DNA from: Kitasatospora sp. NA04385
GTDB lineage: Bacteria; Actinomycetota; Actinomycetes; Streptomycetales; Streptomycetaceae
Direction of reading: 5' to 3'
Assembly: GCF_013364235.1 (NCBI RefSeq)
Contig: NZ_CP054919.1
Location: 4,992,295-5,056,294, forward strand
Length of the DNA stretch: 64,000 bases
This document shows, piece by piece, positions 1 through 8,469 of the stretch (position 1 is its first letter; the number at the start of each line of letters is the position of its first letter). Made by a program: the position numbers and the translations under genes. The notes beneath the pieces are model-generated. The model ran no database searches. It was not told the origin of the DNA and saw only the letters and a list, made by a program, of their open reading frames with translations.

Positions 1-2
1 TG

Positions 3-403
3 CGCCGGTTCGGTCAACGGCAGGGTGCGGCCGCCACGCTGGGGGAGTTCCGCTCCCGGCTGCGGTTCGCGCTGCCGCTGGCCGTGCTGGCGCAGCTGGC
101 CGCACTCGCCGGACTCGGCTGGGCCGTCGCCCGCGACGCCCCCGCCACCGGCTGGGCCGCGCTGCTGGTGCTCGGCACCCTGCCGCTGCTGGCCGCCGTG
201 GTCCGCGACGCCGGGCGCCCGGGCGCGGCGGCGGTCGCCGTCCTCACCGCGGCGGCCGGTGCCGCCGTGCTGGCCCTGCCTGGCCCCGCGCACTGGCTGG
301 GCGCCTCGCCGACCGGCGGCCTCGCGGCCGCCGCCCTCGGCCCCGCCGTGCTGCTGGCCAGCTGCGCCTGGCCGCCCTCCACCAGACCGGGGCGTACCGG
401 TGA
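3..403 (+). CDS. C-terminal fragment of a membrane protein, apparent frameshift near its end
   Basis: The gene enters from outside the window. Frame 3 has excellent GC3 from the left edge to about position 358 and encodes hydrophobic Ala/Leu-rich segments typical of a polytopic membrane protein. Beyond 358 frame 3 degenerates into Arg/Ala-rich sequence with poor codon bias, while frame 2 takes over good codon use and ends at TGA 401-403 with the natural-looking tail LRLAALHQTGAYR. One missing C at 358-359 would join the two. The alternative is that frame 3 really continues to TGA 687-689, overlapping the next start as ATGA, but its codon use argues against this. Family not recognised; a membrane glycosyltransferase or polysaccharide protein is only a guess. 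The stretch 404-685 shows no other convincing gene. Confidence 0.5.
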   Translation, partial: PVRSTAGCGRHAGGVPLPAAVRAAAGRAGAAGRTRRTRLGRRPRRPRHRLGRAAGARHPAAAGRRGPRRRAPGRGGGRRPHRGGRCRRAGPAWPRALAGRLADRRPRGRRPRPRRAAGQLRLAALHQTGAYR

Positions 404-685
404 GCGCGCCGCCGACCGGCGACGGGCGCGGGGCGGACGTCGTCGCGGTGGCCCGGCGGGCAGCCCGCGCGGTCGGGCTGCCGTCCGTCGGGCGGGTCCG
501 TCGCGGGCCTGCGCCGCCGGTGCGCTTGCCGGTGCGGCCGGTCCGCGGCCGGGCCGGTGCCGCCGGGGCGCCGTCGCGGTGGCCCGGCGGGCCGCCGGCG
601 GCCGGGCGGTGCGGGTGTTCCGGAGTGTCGATCAGATCTCGTTCCGCCCGGCGGGTGCCGGGCCTGATGGAAGGACTTGGGCCCG

Positions 686-1630
686 ATGAGGGTGCTGCTG
701 CTGGGGGCCGACGGGTTCATCGGCCGGCGGGTGGCCGACCGGCTGCTGGCGGAGGAGGGGCTCCAGGTGACCGTGCTGGGGCGGGGCGATTCCGCCGACA
801 TCCGGTTCGACCTGGCCGCGGGGAGTCCGGGCGCGCTGGCCCGGTTCCTGGACGCGGTCGCCGCGCAGGTGGTGATCAACTGCGCGGGCGCCACGTACGG
901 GACGTCGCGGAACCTGATCCGGTCCAACACGCTCGCGGTGGCGACGGTCTGCGAGGCGATCCGGCGCAGCCGGGAGCCCGCCCGGCTGGTGCACGTGGGG
1001 TCGGCGGCCGAGTACGGCCCGGCGCAGCCCGGCGGGCCGATCCCGGAGAGCGCGGAGCCGCGGCCGGTGGGCCCGTACGGGGTGTCGAAGCTGGCGGGCA
1101 CCGAGCTGGTGCTGAACTCGGGGCTGGACGCGCTGGTGCTGCGGGTGTTCGACGTGGTGGGGCCGGGGGCGCCGACGGCCTCGCTGTTCGGGCGGCTGGC
1201 GGAGGGCCTGCGGCGGGCGCTGGAGCAGGACGAGCACCAGGTGCGGATGCCCGACCTGTCCGGCTACCGGGACTTCGTCGACGTCCGGGACGTGGCGCGG
1301 GCGATCCAGGCGGCGGCGGTCTCGGCGGCCACCGGGGTGATCAACATCGGTTCCGGCCACGCCGTCCGGGCCCGGGACGCGGCGCACCTGCTGGTGCGGG
1401 CGTCCGGCTTCGAGGGCACCGTCACCGAGGACGCCCGGCAGGTGGTGCTGCCCGCCCAGCAGGCGGGCGCGGAGGGGCTGCGGGCGGTGGAGGCGCGGAC
1501 GGTGGCCGAGCCGGTGCAGTGGCGGCAGGCCGACGTCCGGACCGCCCGGGACCGTCTCGGATGGCGGACACAGGTGCCGCTGGAGGAGTCGCTGGGGGAC
1601 GTCTGGCTGGAGACGGCCTGCCGGGTGTGA
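686..1630 (+). CDS. NAD-dependent epimerase/dehydratase (extended SDR)
   Basis: A 314-residue extended short-chain dehydrogenase. The N-terminus MRVLLLGADGFIGRR carries the Rossmann glycine motif GADGFIG (residues 7-13), and YGVSK is the catalytic YxxxK. NAINxG-like and RDFVDVRDVA stretches typical of nucleotide-sugar epimerases follow. ATG 686 is chosen because GGAAGG lies about 11 bases upstream; a TTG three codons earlier is possible. Substrate cannot be told from sequence; family members act on nucleotide sugars. It follows the membrane-protein fragment in the same direction and may be co-transcribed with it. Confidence 0.8.
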   Translation: MRVLLLGADGFIGRRVADRLLAEEGLQVTVLGRGDSADIRFDLAAGSPGALARFLDAVAAQVVINCAGATYGTSRNLIRSNTLAVATVCEAIRRSREPARLVHVGSAAEYGPAQPGGPIPESAEPRPVGPYGVSKLAGTELVLNSGLDALVLRVFDVVGPGAPTASLFGRLAEGLRRALEQDEHQVRMPDLSGYRDFVDVRDVARAIQAAAVSAATGVINIGSGHAVRARDAAHLLVRASGFEGTVTEDARQVVLPAQQAGAEGLRAVEARTVAEPVQWRQADVRTARDRLGWRTQVPLEESLGDVWLETACRV

Positions 1631-1724
1631 TCCGGAACGGCCGGTCCTGACCGGGGGGTTGGCCCGGGGTGACGGAGTCTCGGCATCCGGTGCGGCGCAT
1701 CTCACCCACTGGACCTGCTGTCTC

Positions 1725-1751
1725 GGAATACCCCGGGCACGTGACACTGTT
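1725..1751 (+). promoter_or_regulatory. SigR-type promoter of moeZ
   Basis: GGAAT at 1725-1729 and GTT at 1749-1751 with a 19-base spacer match the Streptomyces SigR consensus GGAAT-N18/19-GTT. The site is about 40 bases upstream of the moeZ start. The moeZ homologue of S. coelicolor is a known member of the thiol-stress SigR regulon, and sigR itself lies at 56 kb here. Confidence 0.75.
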
Positions 1752-1790
1752 GGCGTAGTCGAACAGAACCTGACGACCATCGGAGTCCCC

Positions 1791-2969
1791 GTGTCGCTGC
1801 CACCCCTGGTCGAGCCCGCCGCCGAGCTCACCGTCGAAGAGGTCCGCCGGTACTCCCGCCACCTGATCATCCCCGACGTGGGCATGGACGGGCAGAAGCG
1901 GCTGAAGAACGCCAAGGTGCTGTGCGTCGGCGCCGGTGGCCTCGGGTCCCCGGCCCTGATGTACATGGCCGCCGCCGGCGTCGGCACGCTCGGCATCGTC
2001 GAGTTCGACACCGTCGACGAGTCGAACCTGCAGCGCCAGATCATCCACGGCCAGTCCGACATCGGCCGGTCCAAGGCCGAGTCCGCGCGGGACTCGGTCA
2101 AGGAGATCAACCCGCTGGTCGAGGTGGTCCTGCACGAGGAGCGCCTGGACAACGACAACGTGATGGAGATCTTCTCCGGCTACGACCTGATCGTCGACGG
2201 CACGGACAACTTCGCCACCCGGTACCTGGTGAACGACGCCGCGGTGCTGCTCGGCAAGCCGTACGTGTGGGGCTCGATCTACCGCTTCGACGGCCAGGCC
2301 AGCGTGTTCTGGGCCGAGCACGGCCCCTGCTACCGCTGCCTCTACCCGGAGGCCCCGCCGCCGGGCATGGTCCCGTCCTGCGCCGAGGGCGGCGTGCTGG
2401 GCGTGCTGTGCGCCTCGATCGGCTCGATCCAGGTCAACGAGGCCATCAAGCTGCTGGCCGGCATCGGCGAGCCGCTGGTCGGCCGGCTGATGATCTACGA
2501 CGCCCTGGAGATGCAGTACCGCTCGGTGAAGGTCCGCAAGGACCCGAACTGCGCCGTGTGCGGCGAGAACCCGACCGTCACCGAGCTGATCGACTACGAG
2601 TCGTTCTGCGGTGTCGTCTCGGAGGAGGCCTCCGCGGCGGCGGTCGGCTCCACGATCACCTCCAAGCAGCTCAAGGAGTGGATCGACAACGGCGAGCCGA
2701 TCGACATCATCGACGTCCGCGAGATCAACGAGTACGAGATCGTCTCGATCCCGGGCGCCCGCCTGATCCCGAAGAACGAGTTCCTGATGGGCAACGCCCT
2801 GCAGGACCTGCCGCAGGACAAGCGCATCGTGCTGCACTGCAAGACCGGCGTGCGCTCGGCCGAGGTGCTCGCGGTCCTCAAGTCCGCGGGCTTCGCGGAC
2901 GCGGTGCACCTGGGCGGCGGCGTGATCGGCTGGGTCAACCAGATCGAGCCGGAGAAGCCCGTCTACTGA
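1791..2969 (+). CDS. moeZ: MoeZ: adenylyltransferase/sulfurtransferase (ThiF-MoeB plus rhodanese)
   Basis: A 392-residue two-domain protein that adenylates the C-terminus of ubiquitin-like sulfur-carrier proteins and loads them with sulfur for molybdopterin, thio-cofactor and thio-metabolite synthesis. The N-terminal MoeB/ThiF domain has GAGGLG at 47-52 and two zinc CxxC pairs (CYRC and CAVC). The C-terminal rhodanese domain carries the persulfide cysteine in the loop CKTGVRS (about Cys350). GTG 1791 is preferred because MSLPPLVEPAAEL is the usual Streptomyces N-terminus; the open frame extends upstream but that part has no family match and overlaps the promoter. Expression is likely induced by thiol-oxidative stress through the SigR-type promoter at 1725. 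Confidence 0.95.
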   Translation: MSLPPLVEPAAELTVEEVRRYSRHLIIPDVGMDGQKRLKNAKVLCVGAGGLGSPALMYMAAAGVGTLGIVEFDTVDESNLQRQIIHGQSDIGRSKAESARDSVKEINPLVEVVLHEERLDNDNVMEIFSGYDLIVDGTDNFATRYLVNDAAVLLGKPYVWGSIYRFDGQASVFWAEHGPCYRCLYPEAPPPGMVPSCAEGGVLGVLCASIGSIQVNEAIKLLAGIGEPLVGRLMIYDALEMQYRSVKVRKDPNCAVCGENPTVTELIDYESFCGVVSEEASAAAVGSTITSKQLKEWIDNGEPIDIIDVREINEYEIVSIPGARLIPKNEFLMGNALQDLPQDKRIVLHCKTGVRSAEVLAVLKSAGFADAVHLGGGVIGWVNQIEPEKPVY

Positions 2970-2984
2970 CGGACGCGCACGGTC

Positions 2985-3024
2985 GGGACCGCCCGGTCGG
3001 GGACTTCCCCGGCCGGGCGGTCCC
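2985..3024. terminator. Bidirectional hairpin terminator between moeZ and the TetR gene
   Basis: A perfect 12-bp stem, GGGACCGCCCGG at 2985-2996 and its complement at 3013-3024, sits between convergent genes; flanking GCAC/GTGC can extend it. There is no T-tract, as is common in Streptomyces. Confidence 0.6.
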
Positions 3025-3030
3025 GTGCGT

Positions 3031-3744
3031 TCAGGGGGCCGTCGGGCCGGTCAGGCCGAGCAGGGCGCCGGTGCGGTGCGCCAGGTGGTCGAAGTACGCC
3101 TCCGGGTCGGCGGTGATCCGGGCCAGGTGGCCGAACAGCTCCAGCGAGAGCGCGCCCAGCAGGTCGCTCCAGGCGGCCAGCGCGGACACCACCAGGTGGT
3201 CGGGGGTGCCGGGGGGCAGCCGGTCCAGCAGCGGGGCGAGCGCGGCCCGGGCCGCCGGGGGGACGGCCGGGTCGCCGACCGGGCGGTAGGCGCCGGCCGC
3301 CGCGGCCTCCTGGAACAGCCGGCCGATCAGCAGCGGCAGCCGGGTGCCGGGCCCGGTGGTGTCCTCGGGGGCGGTGTAGCCGGGCACGGGGGAGCCGTGG
3401 ACGAGCGCGAACTCGTGCGGGTGGGCCAGCGCCCAGGCCCGGACGGCCCGGCAGACGGCCAGCCACCGGCCCAGGTGGTCGGCGCCGTCGAAGGGGTCCG
3501 CGGCGGCGTCCGCGGCGTCGCCCAGCGCGTCGTAGGCGTCGGCAATCAGCGCGGTCAGCAGGGCGTCCCGGCCCGGGTAGTAGCGGTACAGCGCGGAGGC
3601 GGAGACCAGGCCCACGTCCTTGGCCAGCGTCCGCATGGAGAGCCCGGCCGGCCCGTGTTCGGCGAGGTGGCGGCGGGCGGCGTCCTTGATCTCGCGGGTG
3701 AACTCGGCGCGGACCCGTTCGCGGGGGGTGGGGGCCTTCGGCAT
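3031..3744 (-). CDS. TetR-family transcriptional regulator
   Basis: A 237-residue regulator with an N-terminal TetR helix-turn-helix (around residues 12-60, including TLAKDVGLVSASALYRYY) and an Ala/Leu-rich ligand-binding C-terminal domain of the WHG type. ATG 3744 has a GGGAGGA ribosome site 9 bases upstream; the open frame extends 13 codons further without one. It is divergent from the dehydrogenase at 3898, and the gap holds palindromic boxes, so it probably represses itself and that gene. The ligand is unknown. Confidence 0.85.
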   Translation of the reverse strand: MPKAPTPRERVRAEFTREIKDAARRHLAEHGPAGLSMRTLAKDVGLVSASALYRYYPGRDALLTALIADAYDALGDAADAAADPFDGADHLGRWLAVCRAVRAWALAHPHEFALVHGSPVPGYTAPEDTTGPGTRLPLLIGRLFQEAAAAGAYRPVGDPAVPPAARAALAPLLDRLPPGTPDHLVVSALAAWSDLLGALSLELFGHLARITADPEAYFDHLAHRTGALLGLTGPTAP

Positions 3745-3794
3745 GCCGGCCATCCTCCCAGTGGACGAGAACGGGCGCAACATTCAAATACGAC

Positions 3795-3873
3795 GTTCTC
3801 GGAAGAGAACACCGTTCTTGACAGTGGGTGCGGCGAGGGGCCAGGCTGTGGAGCGAGCGAGAACACCGTTCTC
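3795..3873. promoter_or_regulatory. Paired palindromic operators, likely for the TetR regulator
   Basis: Two near-identical 15-bp boxes of form GAGAAC-ACC-GTTCTY occur at 3805-3819 and 3859-3873 (the second a perfect 6-3-6 palindrome). An overlapping GTTCTC-N4-GAGAAC palindrome lies at 3795-3810. A TTGACA -35 element (3818-3823) with a weak -10 (CAGGCT, 3842-3847, 18-base spacer) lies between the boxes, so binding would block transcription of the rightward gene. Assignment to the adjacent TetR protein is inferred from position. Confidence 0.65.
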
Positions 3874-3897
3874 CCGGACTCCGAGCGGAGCGTTCCC

Positions 3898-4809
3898 ATG
3901 AGCAAGCACCTGGTCGTCGGCGCCGGACCGATCGGTTCCACCACCGCCCGGCTCCTCGCCGAGCGCGGCGAGGAGGTCGTGGTCGTCACCCGCACCGCCG
4001 CCACCACCCGCCCGCTCGACGGCATCCGCCGCCTGCACCTGGACGCCGCCGATACCGACGCGCTCAGCGCCGCCGCGACGGGCGCCGCGGCGCTCTACAA
4101 CTGCGCCAACCCGCCCTACCACCGCTGGGCCCGGGTCTGGCCGCCGCTCGCCGCGTCCCTGCTCACCGCCGCCGAACGCAGCGGCGCCGTGCTCGCCACC
4201 GTCTCCAACCTGTACGGCTACGGCGCGCCGGACGGGCCGATGGGCCCCGAGAGCCCGCTGCGGCCCAACTCGGTCAAGGGCGAGGTCCGCGCCGCGATGT
4301 GGCGCGAGGCGCTGGCCGCGCACGAGGCCGGGCGCGTCCGGGCCACCGAGGTGCGCGGCTCCGACTACCTCGGCCGCGGCGTCACCGGCGCGCTGGACGG
4401 CCGGGCCTTCGGGCGCGCGCTGGCCGGCCGCACCGTCCAGGTCCTCGGCGACCCGGACGCCCCGCACAGCTGGACCGCGCCCGAGGACGCCGCCCGGCTG
4501 CTGATCACCGCCGCCGCCGACCGGCGCGCCTGGGGCCGGGCCTGGCACGTGCCCTCCAACCCGCCGCGCAGCCAGCGCCAGGTCGTCGCCGACCTCTGCG
4601 CGGCGGCGGGCCGGCCCGCCCCGGCGGTCACCGCGATCCCGCGCCCGGTGCTGGCCCTGCTCGGGCTGGCCAGCCCGGTGATCCGCGCCGTCCGCGAGAC
4701 GGCGTACCAGTTCGAGCGGCCGTTCGTCGTCGACGACACCGCGACCCGGGAGGCCTTCGGGCTGGCGCCGGTGCCGTGGGAGCGGATCGTCGCGGAGCTG
4801 GTGCCGTGA
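3898..4809 (+). CDS. NAD(P)-binding epimerase/reductase-like protein
   Basis: A 303-residue Rossmann protein of the NmrA/extended SDR type. The start MSKHLVVGAGPIGSTTARLL gives the nucleotide-binding loop GAGPIG at residues 8-13. The centre has LYGYGAPDGP (a YGYG element frequent in this family), and the C-terminal part contains an SWT-(A)PEDAARLL segment typical of atypical SDRs. No YxxxK catalytic motif is obvious. Divergent from and probably repressed by the TetR regulator through boxes at 3795-3873. The substrate is unknown; many TetR/SDR pairs respond to small electrophiles. Confidence 0.8.
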   Translation: MSKHLVVGAGPIGSTTARLLAERGEEVVVVTRTAATTRPLDGIRRLHLDAADTDALSAAATGAAALYNCANPPYHRWARVWPPLAASLLTAAERSGAVLATVSNLYGYGAPDGPMGPESPLRPNSVKGEVRAAMWREALAAHEAGRVRATEVRGSDYLGRGVTGALDGRAFGRALAGRTVQVLGDPDAPHSWTAPEDAARLLITAAADRRAWGRAWHVPSNPPRSQRQVVADLCAAAGRPAPAVTAIPRPVLALLGLASPVIRAVRETAYQFERPFVVDDTATREAFGLAPVPWERIVAELVP

Positions 4810-4852
4810 CGGAGCGCACCGCCGGGGGCCCGGGGAACGGCGAGAGGCGAAA

Positions 4853-5007
4853 TCAGGGGCTCGGGGAACGGCGAGCGCGTGGCTGCGGGCGGTGCACTGC
4901 CGTGGCGCGCGTCTGCTTCGGGTTCTGTTCAGGACACGCAGCAGCACGGACACTTCGATGGGCTCCGGCCGTCAGCAGCACGGACCCGCCGTTCCCCGGG
5001 CCCCTGA
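4853..5007. repeat. 155-bp dispersed element with 21-bp inverted ends, copy A
   Basis: Left end 4853-4873 (TCAGGGGCTCGGGGAACGGCG) and right end 4987-5007 are inverted repeats matching at 20 of 21 positions. The interior is strongly similar to copy B at 16324-16477, especially the right two-thirds beginning CTGCTTCGGGTTCTGTT. Both copies lie between convergent genes in the same relative orientation. A second partial left end precedes it at about 4823-4842. No open frame with codon bias is present. Confidence 0.75.
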
Positions 5008-5180
5008 CGGGGCCACTGCGCAGCACGGACCCGCCGTTCCCCGGGCCCCTGACGGGGCCACTGCGGCAGCACGGACCCGCCGTTCCCCGGGCCCCTGACG
5101 GGGCCACTGCGGCAGCACGGACCCGCCGTTCCCCGGGCCCCTGACGGGGCCACTGCGGCAGCACCGACTCGCCGTTCCCT
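4976..5180. repeat. 46-bp tandem repeat, about 4.5 copies
   Basis: Units start at 4976, 5021, 5067, 5113 and 5159 (the first 45 bp, the last partial and diverged). Each unit carries the right inverted end of the 155-bp element plus a GGCCCC-TGAC-GGGGCC hairpin. The units are almost identical. The array runs up to 6 bases before the end of the leftward membrane protein gene. Confidence 0.85.
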
Positions 5181-5186
5181 CCAGAC

Positions 5187-7892
5187 CTAGAGGGCGTTCT
5201 TGCGCTGGAGGATGTTGTAGGCGATCCAGCCCGGCAGGACCGGGAGCCAGAAGGTGAGCAGGCGGTAGAGGAAGACCGCCGGGGTGGCGGCCGTCGCGGG
5301 GACGCCGGCGACGGTGAGGGCGGTGATCAGGGCGATCTCGACCGGGCCGATGCCGCCGGGGGTGGGGACGGCGGAGCCGGCCGCGTTGGCGGTGAGGAAG
5401 ACCACCGCGACGGCCGCGTAGGTGACGTTGGCGCCGCCGCCGAAGGCGTGCACCGAGGCGTCTAGGCAGGCGGTGAAGGAGAGCGTCAGCAGGAGGATGC
5501 CGCCGAAGCCGGTGACCAGCTTGCGGGGGGTCTGCATCAGGTCGAGCATCCGCGGGATAACGCCGAACAGCAGCGAGCGGACCCGGGTCACCACGAAGCG
5601 GCGCAGCGGGGCGACCGCGGCCACCACCAGGGCCAGCACGGCGGCGCTGAGCACGCCGATGATGACGGCCCGGGACGCGCCGAGGTCCCCGTTGGTCTGC
5701 GAGCCGGTGATCAGGCCGAAGGCGAACAGCAGCATCAGGTGGCCGCCGAGCCCGGCCAGCTGGGAGGCGCCGACCGAGGCGACGGCCTGGACCGGGCGGA
5801 TGCCGGCCTTCTGCAGGTAGCGGGTGTTCAGGGCGATGCCGCCGACCGCCGCGGGGGCGACCAGCTTGACGAAGGAGCCGGCCAGCTGGGCGGCCACCGT
5901 GCGCCAGAACGGGAGCTTCTCCGGGACGAAGCCGGTCAGGCTCATCGCGGCGGCCACGTACGAGGACGCCGAGGCGGCCAGCGCGACCGAGGCCCAGGCC
6001 CAGTTCATCTGGGAGACCTTGAACTGGTCCGGCCGGATGGTGGTCAGGGCCAGGTAGGCGGCGAAGGTGAGCGCCACCACCATGATCAGCGTCTTGGGCT
6101 TGAGCCGCTCCAGCTTGGCGGGGGCCAGCGGGGCCTCGGGGGCGATCTGCAGGATCTGGGCGCGGATCCTGGCGAGCAGGTCCTCGCCGGCCTGGGCGAT
6201 GTCCTCCTCGGCCTGCTGCTGGGTGCGCTCGCCCGCGGCGACCTGCTTGAGGGCGAGCGCCTGGGCGGCGGTCTTCCGCTCCTTGGTCATCCGCTGGAGG
6301 TCGCCGCGGGTCTGCCGGCTCAGGCCGACGGGCTGCAGCAGCGGCAGCGCCTCGGCGATCCGGGTCGGGCCGAGGACGTCGGTGGCGACGGCCACCGCGC
6401 GCTCCGGGCCGATCCGCAGGGCGAAGGTGGTGAGCAGCTGGGCGACGTCGATGCGCAGGGTCAGGTCGCCGGCCGCGATGTCGCCGCCGGAGAGGTTGAC
6501 CAGGCAGCCGGTGCGCTCGTCGACCACCAGCAGGGACTCGCCGGTGAGCCGGCGGTGCGCGATCCGGCGCTCGTGCAGGGTGGAGACGGAGGCCCAGAAC
6601 GAGGCCATCACCGCGTCGGTGACCTCCTCGTCGGCGAGGTCGTCCAGCGTCCGGCCGGCCACGTTCTCGTACACCAGGATCGCGGCGTCCGGGCCCAGCT
6701 CGGAGGTGGCGACCAGCTGCGGGGCGCGGGCCCCGGAGGCGGCCGCCGCGTACGCGATCAGCGCCTCCTGCTCCAGCGCCTGGCGCAGCGACTGGGGGCT
6801 GCGGCGGACCGCGACCGAGCGCAGCCGCAGCCGCCGCCAGGCGCGGTAGAAGAAGCCGGAGGCCTGCTGCTCGCGGTCGATGATGTGGACGTCGAGCAGC
6901 GGGCCGGTCTGCTGGGTGACCAGGTAGCGGCGGGTGCCGCCGGGCGCGGGCGGGGCCAGGTGCGCGGCGGACGGGACGAAGCCGACCTTGCGCAGGCCGA
7001 TCATCAGGTGCTGCCCGGTGGGGCGGATGTTCGGCGAGCCGATCGCGTACAGCGTGCCGTACGCCACCGACCAGCCGATCAGCACGGTCAGCACCAGGGA
7101 CAGCGGGGTGGTGTTGCCGTTGATCAGTTCGGCCGCGCCGGAGAGGATCACCACCACCCAGAGGGCGACCCGCCAGCGCGGCCGGCTCGACATGCCGACC
7201 GCCGTCATGTAGGCGATCACCGGCGCCAGGTAGCCGTGCACCGGGTCGGTGAGCGTCTCGCCGCCGCCCGGCGGGAACTGGGTCAGCGCGTTGCGGATCT
7301 CCTCGGGCGCGCTGGCCGCCACCCACCAGTCGACGCCCAGCGAGACGCCGTACGCCAGCACCGAGGCGAGCACGCCGTCGGCGACCCGCAGGCCGTCGCG
7401 CTTGATCAGCCGCTCGACGGCGAACGCCAGCGGCACGGTGAGCACCGCGATGGAGGAGACCAGGGCGGAGATCTTGGACAGCACGCCGGGGATCCGGTCG
7501 GCGTTGACCGTGATGTCCTTCTCGATGCCGGTGGTGGTGGAGACCGCCACCTGCGCCAGCACGAACACCAGGATGATCAGGAACAGTCCGCCCAGGAACT
7601 TCAGCAGGTCGGACGGCCGGTGCGCGCGCGGGGCGAGCAGCGGCTCGTCGACGGCCAGGTACTCGCCGGCCGGCTCCTCGGCCGGTGGTCCGTCGTCCGG
7701 CTCCGGCGGACGGTCCGGTGTGTCCGGACGGTCCGGGCCGTCGTCCGGCGGCAGCTGTGCGGCCACCGTTGCCTCCCCCGTGTGGTGCGCGTCCCGTACC
7801 CGGTTGCGCAGGTCGACCGGCCGTTCGGCGGAACCGTCGGTGGCGGGCCGCCGAGGGCCCTCGTCCACGTTCAATTCGGCCGTCCCGGTCAT
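5187..7892 (-). CDS. Large membrane protein: pseudokinase domain plus LPG-synthase-like transmembrane domain
   Basis: A 901-residue protein. It starts with a Pro/Asp-rich cytoplasmic tail (1-90), then several N-terminal membrane helices (about 110-290), a soluble kinase-like domain (about 320-540), and a C-terminal polytopic domain (about 600-895) of the lysylphosphatidylglycerol-synthase transmembrane/YbhN type. In the kinase-like domain the catalytic loop reads HRRLTGESLL, with Arg for the catalytic Asp and Ser for the metal-binding Asn, and NLSGGD stands where DFG is expected, so it looks catalytically dead. ATG 7892 is used because upstream sequence loses codon bias. Function not established; a lipid flippase or sensor role is only inferred. 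Confidence 0.8.
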   Translation of the reverse strand: MTGTAELNVDEGPRRPATDGSAERPVDLRNRVRDAHHTGEATVAAQLPPDDGPDRPDTPDRPPEPDDGPPAEEPAGEYLAVDEPLLAPRAHRPSDLLKFLGGLFLIILVFVLAQVAVSTTTGIEKDITVNADRIPGVLSKISALVSSIAVLTVPLAFAVERLIKRDGLRVADGVLASVLAYGVSLGVDWWVAASAPEEIRNALTQFPPGGGETLTDPVHGYLAPVIAYMTAVGMSSRPRWRVALWVVVILSGAAELINGNTTPLSLVLTVLIGWSVAYGTLYAIGSPNIRPTGQHLMIGLRKVGFVPSAAHLAPPAPGGTRRYLVTQQTGPLLDVHIIDREQQASGFFYRAWRRLRLRSVAVRRSPQSLRQALEQEALIAYAAAASGARAPQLVATSELGPDAAILVYENVAGRTLDDLADEEVTDAVMASFWASVSTLHERRIAHRRLTGESLLVVDERTGCLVNLSGGDIAAGDLTLRIDVAQLLTTFALRIGPERAVAVATDVLGPTRIAEALPLLQPVGLSRQTRGDLQRMTKERKTAAQALALKQVAAGERTQQQAEEDIAQAGEDLLARIRAQILQIAPEAPLAPAKLERLKPKTLIMVVALTFAAYLALTTIRPDQFKVSQMNWAWASVALAASASSYVAAAMSLTGFVPEKLPFWRTVAAQLAGSFVKLVAPAAVGGIALNTRYLQKAGIRPVQAVASVGASQLAGLGGHLMLLFAFGLITGSQTNGDLGASRAVIIGVLSAAVLALVVAAVAPLRRFVVTRVRSLLFGVIPRMLDLMQTPRKLVTGFGGILLLTLSFTACLDASVHAFGGGANVTYAAVAVVFLTANAAGSAVPTPGGIGPVEIALITALTVAGVPATAATPAVFLYRLLTFWLPVLPGWIAYNILQRKNAL

Positions 7893-8034
7893 CTGGTCAT
7901 CGTCCTCGTGTGTCGCACTGCCCCGAAGATGCTGCCATGCCCGCCACCCGGGTGCGGTCCAGGGGCGGCATCCCGCGCGCCGGGTCGCCCGCACGGGGTG
8001 CTGGAAATCGACCGGATGGGGAAGAATGCGGCGG

Positions 8035-8364
8035 ATGACCGACTCCGAGGACGTTCCCGCGATCCCGCCGTACGCCGAGGCGGTGCTCGACCTCGCCGAG
8101 CGCATCCCGCCCGGGAAGGTGATGACGTACGGGGACGTCGCCGAGTACCTGGGCCGCGGCGGGCCCCGGCAGGTCGGCCGGGTGATGGCCCTCTACGGGG
8201 CGCCGGTGCCCTGGTGGCGGGTGATCCGGGCGGACGGGCGGCCGCTGCCCGGCCACGAGCACCGCGCGCTGCCCGAGTACCGCTCCGAGGGCACCCCGCT
8301 GCGCAGCGTGGCCGGCGAGCCGCGGGTCGACCTGCGGGCCGCCCGCTGGGACGGCACCCCCTGA
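8035..8364 (+). CDS. Alkyltransferase-like protein (ATL, MGMT family without catalytic Cys)
   Basis: A 109-residue protein with the DNA-binding fold of O6-alkylguanine-DNA methyltransferase. The usual PCHR active site is PWWRV here (residues 59-63), so the alkyl-accepting Cys is replaced by Trp60. ATL proteins of this kind bind O6-alkylguanine and hand the lesion to nucleotide excision repair. The neighbours (adnAB, uvrD2) are DNA repair genes. It is transcribed divergently from the large membrane protein and leads into adnA about 100 bases later, possibly as one unit. Confidence 0.85.
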   Translation: MTDSEDVPAIPPYAEAVLDLAERIPPGKVMTYGDVAEYLGRGGPRQVGRVMALYGAPVPWWRVIRADGRPLPGHEHRALPEYRSEGTPLRSVAGEPRVDLRAARWDGTP

Positions 8365-8469
8365 CCAGGAGGGGTGCGCCGGAGGGGTCTGTGGGTGCAG
8401 GATCGTAGGCTCGTCGCGGCGGGCCACCCCACGGCCCGCCGCCGAACCGCCGTACGACCCTGGACCGCA

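Noticed and set aside
404..685. Continuation of frame 3 from the first gene to TGA 687-689
   Set aside because: Codon bias collapses after 358 and the product becomes Arg/Ala-rich; the overlap with the next start is probably coincidental.
4976..5180. CRISPR-like array
   Set aside because: The repeats are directly adjacent with no unique spacers, and no cas genes are present.
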